A DNA stretch of 64,000 nt from Mesorhizobium loti CJ3sym (GCF_000472785.1 NZ_AXAL01000006.1:272036-336035), one strand, 5' to 3'; counted from the stretch's first letter, positions 18,960 to 28,689 are shown. Program-made: numbers and translations. Notes: generated from the letters alone by a model not told the origin.

Positions 18960-20056
18960 CACCGGCTCCTCATGGCCCGGTTGCGCACATAGCTGTTGAA
19001 CAGCACCGCGATGACCATCATGGCGCCCATGAACAGCTTGAACCAGTCGGTGTCGATGCCGGTGTAGAAGATGCCCATCTGCACGACGCCGAAGATCAGG
19101 GCGCCGAACATGGCGCCGATGGCCGATCCGTAACCGCCGGTGAGCAGCGTGCCGCCGATGACGACGGCGATGATGGCCTCGAACTCCTTCTGCGTGCCGC
19201 GCAGCGTGTCGGCCGAGCCCGTGACCAGCACTTGGATCGCCGCGAACAGGGCGGCCGCGAGTGCCGTCATGACGAACAGCGTGATCTTGGTGCGCGCCAC
19301 CGGCACGCCGAGATTGCGGGCGGCATTGGCTTCGCCGCCGGCGGCGAAGATCCAGTTGCCGAAGCGGCTGCGCGTCAACAGCCAGGTGCAGGCCAGCGTC
19401 AGCACGATCCACCACACGATCGACACCGGAATGCCCGATATCGACGGCAGGCCGTCGGCCCGCTTGCCGATCAGGCCGATGTCGGCAAGCCAGGCGATCA
19501 GGCCGGAAAACACCTGTCCCGAAAATAGGCTGTTGAGCGGATCGTGCAACGCCAGTTCATGCACGCCCGACACCTGGGTCCGCCCCGAGATGCCGCGCGT
19601 GAGGCCGAGCGTCAGGCCACGCAGCATGAACAGGCTGCCGAGCGTCACGATGAAGGAGGGCAGGCCGGTCCTGACGACGGCCAGCCCGTTCAGCGCGCCG
19701 ATGCCGCCGCAGACGGCGAAGGTGAACAGCAGCGAGAGCCAGATCGGCCAGCCCCAGAACACGGAAGGGATGGCGATGAGGATGCCGGCAAAGCCGATCA
19801 TCGAGCCGACCGACAGGTCGAACTCGCCGGCAATCATCAGCAGCGCCACGGGTGCGGCGAGAATGCCAAGCTGGGCCGAGACTTCGAGGAAATTGATGAT
19901 GCCCTTGGCACTGAACAGTCCCGAGCCTCCCGCCGTGATGGCGAAGAACACGAAGACCAGTACGGTGCCGGCGGCCGCGCCAAGCTCGGGCCTGCTCAAC
20001 AGGCGGCTGAGGCGTGAGACGGACCTGACCCGCTCGTCGCTCGTCTCTGAAACCAT
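18959..20056 (-). CDS. Sugar ABC transporter permease
   Basis: A 365-residue inner-membrane permease of the BPD_transp_2/CUT2 type with about ten hydrophobic helices. The family loop [20 protein letters not shown] is at about 75-95, and [21 protein letters not shown] follows. Coupled to the ATPase gene, and 53 bases after the binding-protein gene on the same strand. With an IolE homologue in the same operon, inositol or a related polyol is a likely substrate. Confidence 0.93.
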   Translation of the reverse strand: MVSETSDERVRSVSRLSRLLSRPELGAAAGTVLVFVFFAITAGGSGLFSAKGIINFLEVSAQLGILAAPVALLMIAGEFDLSVGSMIGFAGILIAIPSVFWGWPIWLSLLFTFAVCGGIGALNGLAVVRTGLPSFIVTLGSLFMLRGLTLGLTRGISGRTQVSGVHELALHDPLNSLFSGQVFSGLIAWLADIGLIGKRADGLPSISGIPVSIVWWIVLTLACTWLLTRSRFGNWIFAAGGEANAARNLGVPVARTKITLFVMTALAAALFAAIQVLVTGSADTLRGTQKEFEAIIAVVIGGTLLTGGYGSAIGAMFGALIFGVVQMGIFYTGIDTDWFKLFMGAMMVIAVLFNSYVRNRAMRSR

Positions 20057-20109
20057 GGCTGCTTACCCCTGTGGATGAAACGGCCGGGGCGAGGCCCCGG
20101 CCGCCAGTA

Positions 20110-21066
20110 TCAGCGCTTGCCGAGTTTCGACAATTCGATGACCGACGCCGCCGTGTCCTTGGTGACGAAGCCGGGACCCGTCGGATAGTCGGCGATCGGC
20201 ATGATCTTGTACTTCTTCCAGAGGTCGAACATCGCGACCGGTATATAGCCCATGGCATATTGCTGGGCATCGATGCCCCATTCCATCTTGCCGGCAACGA
20301 CGGCCTGCAGGATGGTGGGGGACAGATCGAACGTGCCGGTCTTCACCTTGCCCGACAGACCCAGTTCATCAAGCGCGGCCAGCGTCGGTTCGGCACCGCT
20401 GGCGCCGACGGCGAGGATGAACTGTGTGTCGGCATGAGCGGTCATGTAGGCGATCACGCGGTTCTTCATTTCCGTCGGGTCGATGACGCCGTTCATCACC
20501 GGCACGTCGACGCCGAGACCCTTGGCAAAGCCGGCGCAGCGGTCGTCGAGGCTCGAATTGCCGACCTCGTGGTTGGCGCAGACTGCCTTGGTGAGGCCAA
20601 GCGCCTTGATGCGCTCGCCGGCCATGACGCCTGCCTGGAATTCATCCTGCCCCATGAACAGCAGGCCGCCAAGATCATGGGTGAGCTTCGAGCCGCCGGA
20701 ATCGATGACGATTACCGGGATGCCGGCGGCGACTGCGTTCTTGACCGGCGTCGAAAGGGCGGCCGCGTCGGGGATCGACACAACCATGCCGTCCGGTTTA
20801 GAGGCCGCGATGGCGTCGATCATCTGCGCCATCTTGGCCATGTCGAAGGTTTCGGGCGCCAGATATTCGGCCTTGACGCCGAGGGTCTTGGCGGCATCGT
20901 CCATGCCGTTCTTGACCACCGACCAGTAGGGGTCGCCGCTCTGGCCGTGGGTGACGAACACCACGCGCGTCTCATCGGCGGCCGCAAAGGTCGTGGCCGC
21001 CGCCATCATCGTGACGCCGGCCAGCAGGCCGAGCGCAGGCTTTACTAATTTCGCAAGCGAAAACAT
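20110..21066 (-). CDS. Sugar ABC transporter periplasmic binding protein
   Basis: A 318-residue protein with a Sec signal peptide (first 29 residues, ending AAATTFAAA) and the periplasmic-binding type 1 fold of ribose/inositol binders: VVFVTHGQSGDPYWSVVKNGMDDAAK, then DGMVVSIPD and IPVIVIDSGG. A strong AGGAGG is 6 bases before the ATG. High expression is expected. It lies after iolE in the operon, separated by a 114 bp gap with a hairpin, a common way to set binding-protein levels apart. Confidence 0.92.
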   Translation of the reverse strand: MFSLAKLVKPALGLLAGVTMMAAATTFAAADETRVVFVTHGQSGDPYWSVVKNGMDDAAKTLGVKAEYLAPETFDMAKMAQMIDAIAASKPDGMVVSIPDAAALSTPVKNAVAAGIPVIVIDSGGSKLTHDLGGLLFMGQDEFQAGVMAGERIKALGLTKAVCANHEVGNSSLDDRCAGFAKGLGVDVPVMNGVIDPTEMKNRVIAYMTAHADTQFILAVGASGAEPTLAALDELGLSGKVKTGTFDLSPTILQAVVAGKMEWGIDAQQYAMGYIPVAMFDLWKKYKIMPIADYPTGPGFVTKDTAASVIELSKLGKR

Positions 21067-21161
21067 AGAAACCTCCTGTTTGTTTTCCGCCGCCGCAATT
21101 ACGGTCGGCAGTCCAGTTGCCCCTTCATTCCAGTTTCATTCATCAGCACTGGTTCCTTGAT

Positions 21162-21177
21162 GGGCCGCATGCGGCCC
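21162..21177 (-). other. GC-rich hairpin in the operon gap before the binding-protein gene
   Basis: Perfect palindrome GGGCCGCATGCGGCCC right after the iolE stop, in the 114 bp gap before the binding-protein gene. No T run follows, so it is more likely an mRNA stabiliser or processing site than a terminator. Confidence 0.45.
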
Positions 21178-21180
21178 CGA

Positions 21181-22080
21181 TCATTTCGTTACGGTAAATC
21201 CGGCTTCTCTCGCCATGCGCGACAGGTTCTGGAATCCCATCGTCGCATAGATCAGCGGGGTGGCCCTGCCGGGATCCTGCTCGGCCTCGACGACAAGCCA
21301 GCCGCTGTAACCATTGTCGGCCAGTACGCGCAAAATGGTGGGATAGTCGATGGAGCCGTCGCCGGGAACGGTGAAGATCCCTTCCATGACCGCGCCCATG
21401 AAACTCATGTCCCTGGCGCGGGCGCGCTCGAGCACGGCCCTGCGGGTGTCCTTGCAATGCACATGCACGACGCGTTTGACCTGCGCCTTGATTAGGGCCA
21501 GCGGGTCGCCGCCCGAAAAGATCGAATGGCCGGTGTCGTAGAGCAGGCCAACGGCTTCGCCGGTGTGGCGCATCAACAGGCCCACTTCGGCATCGGTTTC
21601 GACGATGGTTCCCATATGGTGGTGAAAGGCCATGCGCACGCCGAAATCCGCCATCCTTTCGGCGAGTGCGGTCAGCTTGCGGCCATAGGCCGGCCACTCC
21701 TCCGGGCTGAGGACTGGACGCTGCGAGATCGGCCCCCAGATGGCGTTGTGGCGCCCGCGCGAAGTGTCGGCATAGACGACATGGGTCGAGCCCATATCCT
21801 TCAAGAGCTGGAGATGCGGCGTGATCGCATCCATCTCCGCATCGACATCCTTTTCGTCGCAACGGCCGTCATACCAGCCGGAAATCACGTCCAGGCCATA
21901 GTGCTGCATGATCGGCTTCAGCTCGGCCGATTGGCGCGGAAACTTGCCGCCCAGTTCCGTGCCGGCATAGCCGGCCTGCCTGGTTTCGGCGAGGCAGACT
22001 TCAAGCGGCGTGTCGCCGCCGAGTTCCGGCACGTCATCATTAGACCAGGTGATCGGATTGATGCCGATGCGAACCTTCAC
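21181..22080 (-). CDS. iolE: IolE-type myo-inosose-2 dehydratase / sugar isomerase-epimerase
   Basis: A 299-residue TIM-barrel protein starting MKVRIGINPITWSNDD, the IolE start signature, with AYAGTELGGKFP-like glycine and glutamate positions and the metal residues in MAFHHHMGT, LLYDTGHSIFSG and VVHVHCKDT. IolE dehydrates 2-keto-myo-inositol to a diketone. The rest of iolBCD is not here, so this may be a second copy or act on a related inosose. Its ATG overlaps the stop of the dehydrogenase gene by four bases. Confidence 0.8.
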   Translation of the reverse strand: MKVRIGINPITWSNDDVPELGGDTPLEVCLAETRQAGYAGTELGGKFPRQSAELKPIMQHYGLDVISGWYDGRCDEKDVDAEMDAITPHLQLLKDMGSTHVVYADTSRGRHNAIWGPISQRPVLSPEEWPAYGRKLTALAERMADFGVRMAFHHHMGTIVETDAEVGLLMRHTGEAVGLLYDTGHSIFSGGDPLALIKAQVKRVVHVHCKDTRRAVLERARARDMSFMGAVMEGIFTVPGDGSIDYPTILRVLADNGYSGWLVVEAEQDPGRATPLIYATMGFQNLSRMAREAGFTVTK

Positions 22081-23195
22081 GGGCGAACTCCTGATTGCTT
22101 CAACTGGGCAAGGTGATGGCGGGCAAGACCGGCCAGCAGTGTCATGTCGCGACGCGCATGCTCGGCGGTGTTGCGCGCTGGCGTGCCTTCGACGATCGCC
22201 GACCAGAAGCCTTTCAACTCCTCGACGAACGCCTCTTCATAGCCGCTGCGGATGTCGCGGCTGGAAAGCGTGTGGCCGTCGCCGGTGCGCACGGTCAGCC
22301 GCGTCGGCTGGTGGTTGAGATAGGGCGAGGGGAATTCCAGTTCGAGCGATGCGTCGTCGAAGTAGAGCGTGATGCGCTCGCGATAATCGGGCAGCTCGGG
22401 TATCGCGACATGCGCCATGGTCCACAGGGCCTGGCCATCGAGCAGCCGTACGGTGCCCTGGCCGCCTTCGCCCTTGGCGAACAGCGAGGCGCCGACGATT
22501 TCCCCATCGGCGACGCCAAGCGCATCAAGCAAGCCATGGACGGCGTTGACGTCGTGCACAACAGCCGAAGAATAGGCGCCGACGAAGCCGCGGAAGGCGT
22601 CGGGGTCGTCCAGTCCCGGCACGGCACGCGCCACCTGCTCGCGCTGCCTGGCTTCGGTCGAGGCAACGAGGTCCGCCGAGACGTCGTCACCCCGGCAAGT
22701 GGAGGTGTGCCGGATGAAGGGCCACGCATCGGGATCGTTGACCTCGACCGAAATGTAGCGAAGCGTGCGCGCCGTGCCCGGCAGCATTTTCAGGGCCGCT
22801 TCGTAGCTGGGGTCGAAACGCTTCATGTAGCCGACCTGGAGCACCTTGCCGGCGCGATCCCTGGCGGCAATCAATTCATCGATGTCGTCGGCGCTGTAGC
22901 AAAGCGGCTTTTCGCAGAATACATGCAGCCCCTTGGCGAAGGCGGCGAGGCTTTGTTCCCTGTGCAGTGCATCCGGCGAGGCGATGATCACGGCGTCAAG
23001 CGGCATGGCGAGCAGCGCGTCGAGATCGGAGAACGTCTCGAGGCCGAATTCCTCGCCGACAAAGGCACGGACCTTGGGTGATGGATCGTAGACGCCAACG
23101 ATCTTGAACTGCCGGTGCAGCTTGAGCAGGTTTGGAATGTGCTCGACCTGGGCGACCCCGCCCGCACCGATCACGCCCATCCTTATGCACTGCAT
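22077..23195 (-). CDS. Gfo/Idh/MocA-family NAD(P)-dependent oxidoreductase
   Basis: A 372-residue dehydrogenase. N-terminal Rossmann fold MGVIGAGGVAQVEHIP, then HVFCEKPLCYSADD with the conserved EKP lysine. The C-terminal domain carries the substrate site (FVGAYSSAVVHDVNAVHGLLDALG). Likely oxidises an inositol or sugar C-OH group to the keto compound then handled by the IolE homologue coupled downstream. First gene of the operon, divergent from mocR. Confidence 0.88.
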   Translation of the reverse strand: MQCIRMGVIGAGGVAQVEHIPNLLKLHRQFKIVGVYDPSPKVRAFVGEEFGLETFSDLDALLAMPLDAVIIASPDALHREQSLAAFAKGLHVFCEKPLCYSADDIDELIAARDRAGKVLQVGYMKRFDPSYEAALKMLPGTARTLRYISVEVNDPDAWPFIRHTSTCRGDDVSADLVASTEARQREQVARAVPGLDDPDAFRGFVGAYSSAVVHDVNAVHGLLDALGVADGEIVGASLFAKGEGGQGTVRLLDGQALWTMAHVAIPELPDYRERITLYFDDASLELEFPSPYLNHQPTRLTVRTGDGHTLSSRDIRSGYEEAFVEELKGFWSAIVEGTPARNTAEHARRDMTLLAGLARHHLAQLKQSGVRP

Positions 23196-23247
23196 TGGTC
23201 AGCCCCATCTGAACCCGATCGCTTTTTTCTTGAGCCTAAGGCTGCTT

Positions 23248-23292
23248 TGGTTCCATTGTTAGAACCAGAGTCGATTGAATTTTAGGAACCAG
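23248..23292. promoter_or_regulatory. Candidate MocR operator: GGTTC/GAACC repeats
   Basis: TGGTTC (23248-23253) and GAACCA (23262-23267) form an inverted repeat with 8 bases between. GAACCAG recurs as a direct repeat 24 bp further on (23286-23292), ending at the mocR start codon. MocR regulators typically bind direct repeats in the divergent region, so auto-control and control of the sugar operon are inferred. Confidence 0.55.
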
Positions 23293-24762
23293 ATGAAGAC
23301 CAGCTTTCCCGTCGACGGCATCGCGCTCGATCGCGACAGCCCGGCCAATCTGCACCGGCAGCTCTATGTCCAGTTGCGCGGCCTGATCGAACGGCGCGTG
23401 CTGCCGAGCGGCCACGCACTACCCTCGACGCGGGTCATGGCGCGGGATCTGAATGTCGGGCGCAACACGGTGATTGCCGCTTGCGACCAGCTGGCGCTGG
23501 AGGGCTATCTGGCGATACGGCCACGCAGACCCTCGGTGGTCATGGACCTGCCGACCCGCTCGATGGCAGCCGAACATGTGTCGGTCGAGGACGCCAATCC
23601 GATATCGCGGCGCGGACAGACAATGCTTGCCCAACCCTATCATCATGGCCGGCCGGGCATGCTCGCCTTTCATCCCGGCATGCCGGACCCGGATAATTTT
23701 CCGTTCAACACCTGGTCGAAACTGCTCAGCCGCCGCGCCAAATTCGCGCATATCGATCTTTTCGGCACCTATCACGTCAAAGGCTATCCGCCGCTTTGCG
23801 AGGCCATAGCGCGCTACCTCACCGCCTCGCGCGGCGTGAAGTGCACGCCTGAGCAGATCGTCGTCACCAATGGTGCCCAGTCGGCTTTCGATCTCCTGGC
23901 CAGGCTGCTGATCGATGACGGCGACACGGTGTGGATGGAGGAGCCGGGCTATTACGGCGCGGGGTCGGCCTTTGTCTCGGCCGGGGCGAGGCTGGCGCCG
24001 CTACACGTCAGCAATGCAGGCTGGGATCTCGATCCACCGCCTGTGGTTCCGCGCATGATTTTCGTGACGCCGTCCTGCCATCACCCGCTCGGCATAACCA
24101 TGCCGATGGAACAGCGGCTCAATCTCCTGCACATGGCCGAGACCTGGCGCTCGTGGATCATCGAGGATGATTATGACGGCGAATATCGCTTTCAGGGGCA
24201 GCCCATTCCGGCGCTGCAAGGCATCGGCGCGTCAAACCGCGTGGTCTATGTCGGGACCTTCGCCAAGATACTCTTTCCGGCCATGCGGCTCGGCTTCATG
24301 GTGGCGCCCAAGGCGATAGACCATACGATCGTCTCGGCTCTGAGCGTGAGCGGCCAGTTCGCGCCCTTGCTGACCCAGGCCGCGCTGGCGGATTTCATGA
24401 ACGAGGGGCATTTCACCCGCCATCTCAGGCGCATGCGGCGTCTCTATGCGGAGAGGCGGCAATTCTTCCTCGAAAGCGCTCAGAGGCATCTCGGAGAATG
24501 GCTGGACTTCCACGCCACCGAATCCGGCATCCAGGTCGTCGGCATTTTTCGCGGGAGATGCAGCGACAGGGCGGTTGCCGAGGCGGCGCTCCAGCAGGGC
24601 ATCAACGTTTCGGCGCTGTCGATGCAGTACCGCCACGGCACGGAGCAGAACGGTCTTGTCATGGGCTTTGCCGCCGCCGATGCGCAGACGACCGAAAAGA
24701 CGATGCACAAGTTTCGCGCCGTGCTGAAAGCGCATTTTTCGGCGACGGATAAGCAGAGATAG
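23293..24762 (+). CDS. MocR-family (GntR-aminotransferase) transcriptional regulator
   Basis: A 489-residue fusion of an N-terminal GntR winged helix (about 15-80: LHRQLYVQLRGLIERRVLPSG, then LNVGRNTVIAACDQLALEGY) and a C-terminal fold-type I aminotransferase domain. PLP-site features are present: IIEDDYDGEYRF and the lysine in VGTFAKILFPAMRLGF. MocR proteins use PLP or an amino compound as effector. The ATG at 23293 has AGGA upstream. Divergent from the inositol-type operon, the probable target. Confidence 0.9.
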   Translation: MKTSFPVDGIALDRDSPANLHRQLYVQLRGLIERRVLPSGHALPSTRVMARDLNVGRNTVIAACDQLALEGYLAIRPRRPSVVMDLPTRSMAAEHVSVEDANPISRRGQTMLAQPYHHGRPGMLAFHPGMPDPDNFPFNTWSKLLSRRAKFAHIDLFGTYHVKGYPPLCEAIARYLTASRGVKCTPEQIVVTNGAQSAFDLLARLLIDDGDTVWMEEPGYYGAGSAFVSAGARLAPLHVSNAGWDLDPPPVVPRMIFVTPSCHHPLGITMPMEQRLNLLHMAETWRSWIIEDDYDGEYRFQGQPIPALQGIGASNRVVYVGTFAKILFPAMRLGFMVAPKAIDHTIVSALSVSGQFAPLLTQAALADFMNEGHFTRHLRRMRRLYAERRQFFLESAQRHLGEWLDFHATESGIQVVGIFRGRCSDRAVAEAALQQGINVSALSMQYRHGTEQNGLVMGFAAADAQTTEKTMHKFRAVLKAHFSATDKQR

Positions 24763-24785
24763 AACCCGGGATTGGGCGACGTGTA

Positions 24786-25703
24786 CTAAAGATGCTGACG
24801 GAGGAAGGCTCCCACCATGTCGACGGCCTGACGCGCGGCTTGCAACTGGGCAAGGTTGGAGGGAAAGACATGAGTCATGCCTTCCCAGATATGCAATGCC
24901 GCGTCGCCGCCGGCGCTTGACGCCGCCTCGACCACGCGGCGTGAATCGTCGAGCAGGATCTCGTCATCGCCGACATGGACCAGCAGCGGCGGCAGTCCGC
25001 CCAGGGGCTGATAGAGCGGCGAGGCTCGCGGGTCGGTGGGGTCGGTGCCCTTGAGGTAGAGGTCGGCCGCTTTTTTCAGTTCGTCGCGTTTCACCAGTGG
25101 ATCGGCTTGCGCTCTCGTCCGCATCGAGTCGCCGGCCAGCGCAAGATCGGTCCATGGCGACATCAGCACCGCGCAACGCGGCATGACGCCGGTGCCCTTT
25201 CTAGCCGTGGCCGCCACAAGCGCGAGCAACGACAGCGCAAGACCGCCGCCGGCCGAGTCGCCGGCAATCGCGATCGCCTCGTAGCCGAGGTCGCAAAGAC
25301 CGGTGAATACACTGAGCGCGTCGTCTATGGCCGCCGGAAAGGCATGCTCGGGCGCCAGCCTGTAGTCGGGAATGAAGGCCGGTGCGCCGGCGCGCTGCAC
25401 GATCTGGCTGACAAAGTTGCGGTGACCGATGGCGGAACCCAGAACATAGGCCCCGCCATGAAGATAGAGGATCACCGCTTGTGCGGCATTGGCCTTTGGC
25501 CGGCACCAGATGCCCGATACCGTTCCGACCGTGCCTGTCTCGAAACTGACACCGTCGGCGGCAGGCGTGTGTTGCATCAGCTCTTCGAAAACCGACCGCG
25601 ATGCCGGGGCAAATTCCAGCGCCGGCAGCGTCGCCAGCATGTCGCGCATCGCTTGCATGACGGCGCGGTCACTCTCGTCCTCGGGGTGAATTTCGACGAT
25701 CAT
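24786..25703 (-). CDS. HSL-family alpha/beta hydrolase (esterase)
   Basis: A 305-residue esterase of the hormone-sensitive-lipase family. Oxyanion motif HGG at 82-84, nucleophile S150 in GDSAGGG, acid residue in HVGDDEILLDD and His in GMTHVFP. No signal peptide. Cleaves short acyl esters, substrate unknown. A cupin gene lies 9 bases upstream on the same strand, so the two form an operon with the cupin first. Confidence 0.9.
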   Translation of the reverse strand: MIVEIHPEDESDRAVMQAMRDMLATLPALEFAPASRSVFEELMQHTPAADGVSFETGTVGTVSGIWCRPKANAAQAVILYLHGGAYVLGSAIGHRNFVSQIVQRAGAPAFIPDYRLAPEHAFPAAIDDALSVFTGLCDLGYEAIAIAGDSAGGGLALSLLALVAATARKGTGVMPRCAVLMSPWTDLALAGDSMRTRAQADPLVKRDELKKAADLYLKGTDPTDPRASPLYQPLGGLPPLLVHVGDDEILLDDSRRVVEAASSAGGDAALHIWEGMTHVFPSNLAQLQAARQAVDMVGAFLRQHL

Positions 25704-25712
25704 GAGTTGGTC

Positions 25713-26231
25713 CTAAGGCTTGAGAAGTTCGGTGCGGAATTCCGGGGCGAGCGCCGCGGCCTTGGCGAGGAATGCGCCGAATTGGTCCTTTGTCAGTTCT
25801 GGCGCGGATGCCGTGCGGCTCTCGACCGGTGTGCCGACCTGGGCAAAAAATACCTCCTGCCCGGCGGGTGCGCACATGCACAACATGCGCACATCCGCGC
25901 CTGAGACATTCTTGAAGGAATGCGGCGCGTTGGCTGGGATGTTCACCGTCATGCCAGCCTTGGCCACGCTTTTCTCGCCACGGAAGGTGAATTCGATCTC
26001 GCCTTCCAGGAGATGGAACATTTCCTCGAAATCATGCCGGTGCGGGCCGGGACCGCCGCCATTCGGAACCTTCATGTCGATCAGGCAGAAGCGTCCGGCT
26101 GTCTGTGCGCCGGACAGCAGCACGGTGTAGGTGTCGCCGACCACGGCCAGATGCTGAAGCGACGCATCGTCGGGATCGACGACCGAGAGCTGGCGATCGA
26201 GGTCGTCCGGGGGGATTTCGAATTCGGGCAT
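25713..26231 (-). CDS. Cupin-domain protein
   Basis: A 172-residue single cupin. Motif 1 is GPGPHRHDFEEMFHLLEGEIEF and motif 2 is NIPANAPHSFKNVSG, giving the usual metal-binding His and Glu set. The N- and C-terminal arms are family typical. It may be an oxygenase or an isomerase; the neighbour esterase suggests a small catabolic unit controlled by the divergent LysR gene. Confidence 0.82.
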   Translation of the reverse strand: MPEFEIPPDDLDRQLSVVDPDDASLQHLAVVGDTYTVLLSGAQTAGRFCLIDMKVPNGGGPGPHRHDFEEMFHLLEGEIEFTFRGEKSVAKAGMTVNIPANAPHSFKNVSGADVRMLCMCAPAGQEVFFAQVGTPVESRTASAPELTKDQFGAFLAKAAALAPEFRTELLKP

Positions 26232-26365
26232 GTCTGGTCTCCAGGGATTGTATCGGCGGGGCTGCCAGCTGTCGTGTCATTGGTACCCGCTAGTTAGAGC
26301 CGGCACAGCAAAAAGCTCGTTCGACCGGCTAGACTCACTGTCCCACGGATGGAACAGTCGCCGAT

Positions 26366-27289
26366 ATGATCGATCTCAATGATTTGCGCGTTTTCGAGAA
26401 AGTGGCGGCGACCAGCAGCTTCTCGGTTGCGGGCCGCGCGCTCGGCCTGCCGAAATCGACGGTCAGCCGCAACATCGCAAGGCTGGAGCAGCAGCTGGGC
26501 GCGCGGCTGTTCCAGCGCACCACCCGAGCGGTGATCCTCACCGCCGCCGGGGAAGCGCTGCAGACACGTTGCGTCGAGCTGATGGCGCGGATCGACGAGA
26601 CGGTGACCTATGTCGAGAGCCTCGCCGGCGAGCCACGCGGCCTGCTGCGCATCAGCGCCGGCATCGGCTTCGGCATCAATGTCCTGTCCCGGCATCTGCC
26701 CGCATTCCTCGCCCGCTTTCCGCATGTCGACGTGGCGCTCGATCTGACCAGCCGCGATCTCGATCTTGTCGCCGAGCGGGTCGACGTGGCGATCCGGATG
26801 GGGCCGCTGCCGGATTCGGCGCTGGTGGCGACGCGCCTGGGCAGCGTGCGCCGCTGCCTCGCCGCCGCGCCCGACTATCTCAGCCGGCATGGCACGCCGC
26901 TGACGCCGGCCGATCTATCCACGCATGAGTGTATCGAAATGCCGCGCGGCGACGGCCGGACGCGGACCTGGCATTTTTACCGGGGCGGCGAGATGGCCAC
27001 GGTCGACGTCCGCAACCGGGTCAGCGTCAACGATGCGCTGACCATCCACCAACTGGTCCGCAATGGCTCTGGTCTCGGCATGCTTTCCACGTATCTCTGC
27101 CTCGACGACTTCACTGAGGGCCGTCTCGTCCCGTTGCTCACCGATTGGGACATCGCGCCGGTCGAGGTCAACCTGTTGTTCCCGAGCAAGCGCGAGCTGT
27201 CGCAGACCGTGCGCAGCTTCGTGGATTTCATGCGCGAGGTTTCGGTCCCCACCGAGCATTGGCAAGGCGGCATCGCCGGGACGGATTGA
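26366..27289 (+). CDS. LysR-family transcriptional regulator
   Basis: A 307-residue LysR protein. Helix-turn-helix at about 18-40 (SFSVAGRALGLPKSTVSRNIARLEQQLGARLFQRTTR); co-inducer domain from about residue 90. It belongs to the DmlR/PecT-like branch with ERVDVAIRMGPLPDSALVA. Divergent from the cupin-esterase operon across 134 bp, the presumed target. Start at 26366 ATG. Confidence 0.92.
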   Translation: MIDLNDLRVFEKVAATSSFSVAGRALGLPKSTVSRNIARLEQQLGARLFQRTTRAVILTAAGEALQTRCVELMARIDETVTYVESLAGEPRGLLRISAGIGFGINVLSRHLPAFLARFPHVDVALDLTSRDLDLVAERVDVAIRMGPLPDSALVATRLGSVRRCLAAAPDYLSRHGTPLTPADLSTHECIEMPRGDGRTRTWHFYRGGEMATVDVRNRVSVNDALTIHQLVRNGSGLGMLSTYLCLDDFTEGRLVPLLTDWDIAPVEVNLLFPSKRELSQTVRSFVDFMREVSVPTEHWQGGIAGTD

Positions 27290-27317
27290 TGTCCCTTATT
27301 CTCTCGCTTGCGTCACC

Positions 27318-27791
27318 TCAGATCGGCAATTCCGACGTGTATTTGATCGTCCAGCTCGGGACGTCGGTCTTGACGTTCTGGACGCCCTTGATGCGGCTGA
27401 GATGCTCCGACTGGAAGCGGCGGTAGTCGTTGATGTCGGCCGCCACCACGCGCACCATGGCATCGCAGTCGCCTAGCATCAGGTAGCATTCCATCACTTG
27501 CGGCAGCTTGGCCACTTCGGCGGCGAAATGCTCGATCGTGTCCTCGTCCTGCGTCTTCAGCCAGATGCGGGTGAAGAAGGTGAGGCCCTTGCCGATGCTG
27601 GCCGGATTGAGCACGGCGACATAGCGGTCGATGACGCCGGCCTCCTCCAGAAGCTTCACGCGGCGCAGGCAAGGCGAGGGCGACAGGCCGACCTCATTGG
27701 CCAGATCGTTGTTGGCCATCCGCCCGTTGCGCTGCAGCGCCCGCAGGATGCGCCTGTCGATGTCATCGAGCTTCATGGCGTTCAATTCCAT
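27318..27791 (-). CDS. Lrp/AsnC-family transcriptional regulator
   Basis: A 157-residue Lrp-type regulator: N-terminal helix-turn-helix MANNDLANEVGLSPSPCLRRVKLLEEAGVI and C-terminal RAM domain (FFTRIWLKTQDEDTIEHFAAEV, GDCDAMVRVVAADINDY). Three in-frame ATGs (27812, 27791, 27776) are possible; 27791 is preferred because GGAAG lies just upstream. Divergent from azlCD, so it very likely controls branched-chain amino acid export. Confidence 0.88.
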   Translation of the reverse strand: MELNAMKLDDIDRRILRALQRNGRMANNDLANEVGLSPSPCLRRVKLLEEAGVIDRYVAVLNPASIGKGLTFFTRIWLKTQDEDTIEHFAAEVAKLPQVMECYLMLGDCDAMVRVVAADINDYRRFQSEHLSRIKGVQNVKTDVPSWTIKYTSELPI

Positions 27792-27816
27792 ATCTTCCGT
27801 AAATCGTGACATTCAA

Positions 27817-27832
27817 TGCCAAAATAATGGCA
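27817..27832. promoter_or_regulatory. Candidate Lrp-type site
   Basis: TGCCA-N6-TGGCA inverted repeat with an A/T spacer, in the region between the lrp-like gene and azlC. Weak but positioned as expected for auto-control. Confidence 0.35.
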
Positions 27833-27948
27833 AAGACAACAATCTTCGCAACCAAATTGCGGGGCCAACTTTATATGGTTGCGCCGACACCATCACCATT
27901 TGACGCGTAACCGCGAACGGCGGCGGCGAGGCCGGCCAGTGGAAAATC

Positions 27949-28689
27949 ATGAGCGTTTCTGAAGCAACATTGCCCGAGGCGATTGACGGCGGATCGGGTT
28001 CGGAGTTCCGGCGCGGGGTTGTGTCGTGCGTGCCGGTCCTGCTCGGCACAATCCCCTATGCGCTGGTGCTGGGTGCGCAGGCGACACAGAAGGGCCTCAG
28101 CGCCGTCGAGCTGCCTCTGATGACCGGACTGAATTTCGCCGGCGGTTCGGAATTCGCGGCCATTCAGCTCTGGACATCGCCGCCGCACATCGCGCTCATC
28201 GTCGCCATCACCTTCCTGGTCAACAGCCGTCACTTCCTGATGGGGGCAGCCCTGGTGCCATTCCTGGGGCATTTGCCGCAGCGCAAGGTGTTTCCGGCAC
28301 TGTTCTTCCTCTGCGACGAAAGCTGGGCGCTCGGCCTGGCCGACGCCAAACAGCGTGCCGACGCCGGCATCACCCCAGCCTTCAGCCTGCGCTACTACAT
28401 GGGCGCGGCGCTGGCGATGTATCTGGCCTGGGTGGGCTTCACGGCGACGGGCGCGCTGCTTGGCCCGATGCTCGGCGATGTCCAGCATTACGGTTTCGAT
28501 ATGGCGTTTCCGGCCGTCTTCCTGGTGCTGATGCGCGGCATGTGGAAGGGGACGGCGGCGGCGCGGCCCTGGCTGGTCAGCCTGGTCGTTGCCGCCCTTG
28601 TCTATCTCTTCGTTCCCGGCGCCTGGTACGTCGCGGCGGGCGCGGTGTCGGGGCTGGCCTCGGCCTGGCTGATGGCAGGTGATGCATGA
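27949..28689 (+). CDS. azlC: AzlC-family branched-chain amino acid exporter subunit
   Basis: A 246-residue inner-membrane protein with about seven helices. The AzlC signature FRRGVVSCVPVLLGTIPYALVLGAQA is at 20-45 and TGLNFAGGSEFAAIQLW follows. With AzlD it exports branched-chain or related amino acids. Stop and azlD start overlap by four bases. The divergent Lrp-type gene is the likely regulator. Confidence 0.9.
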   Translation: MSVSEATLPEAIDGGSGSEFRRGVVSCVPVLLGTIPYALVLGAQATQKGLSAVELPLMTGLNFAGGSEFAAIQLWTSPPHIALIVAITFLVNSRHFLMGAALVPFLGHLPQRKVFPALFFLCDESWALGLADAKQRADAGITPAFSLRYYMGAALAMYLAWVGFTATGALLGPMLGDVQHYGFDMAFPAVFLVLMRGMWKGTAAARPWLVSLVVAALVYLFVPGAWYVAAGAVSGLASAWLMAGDA

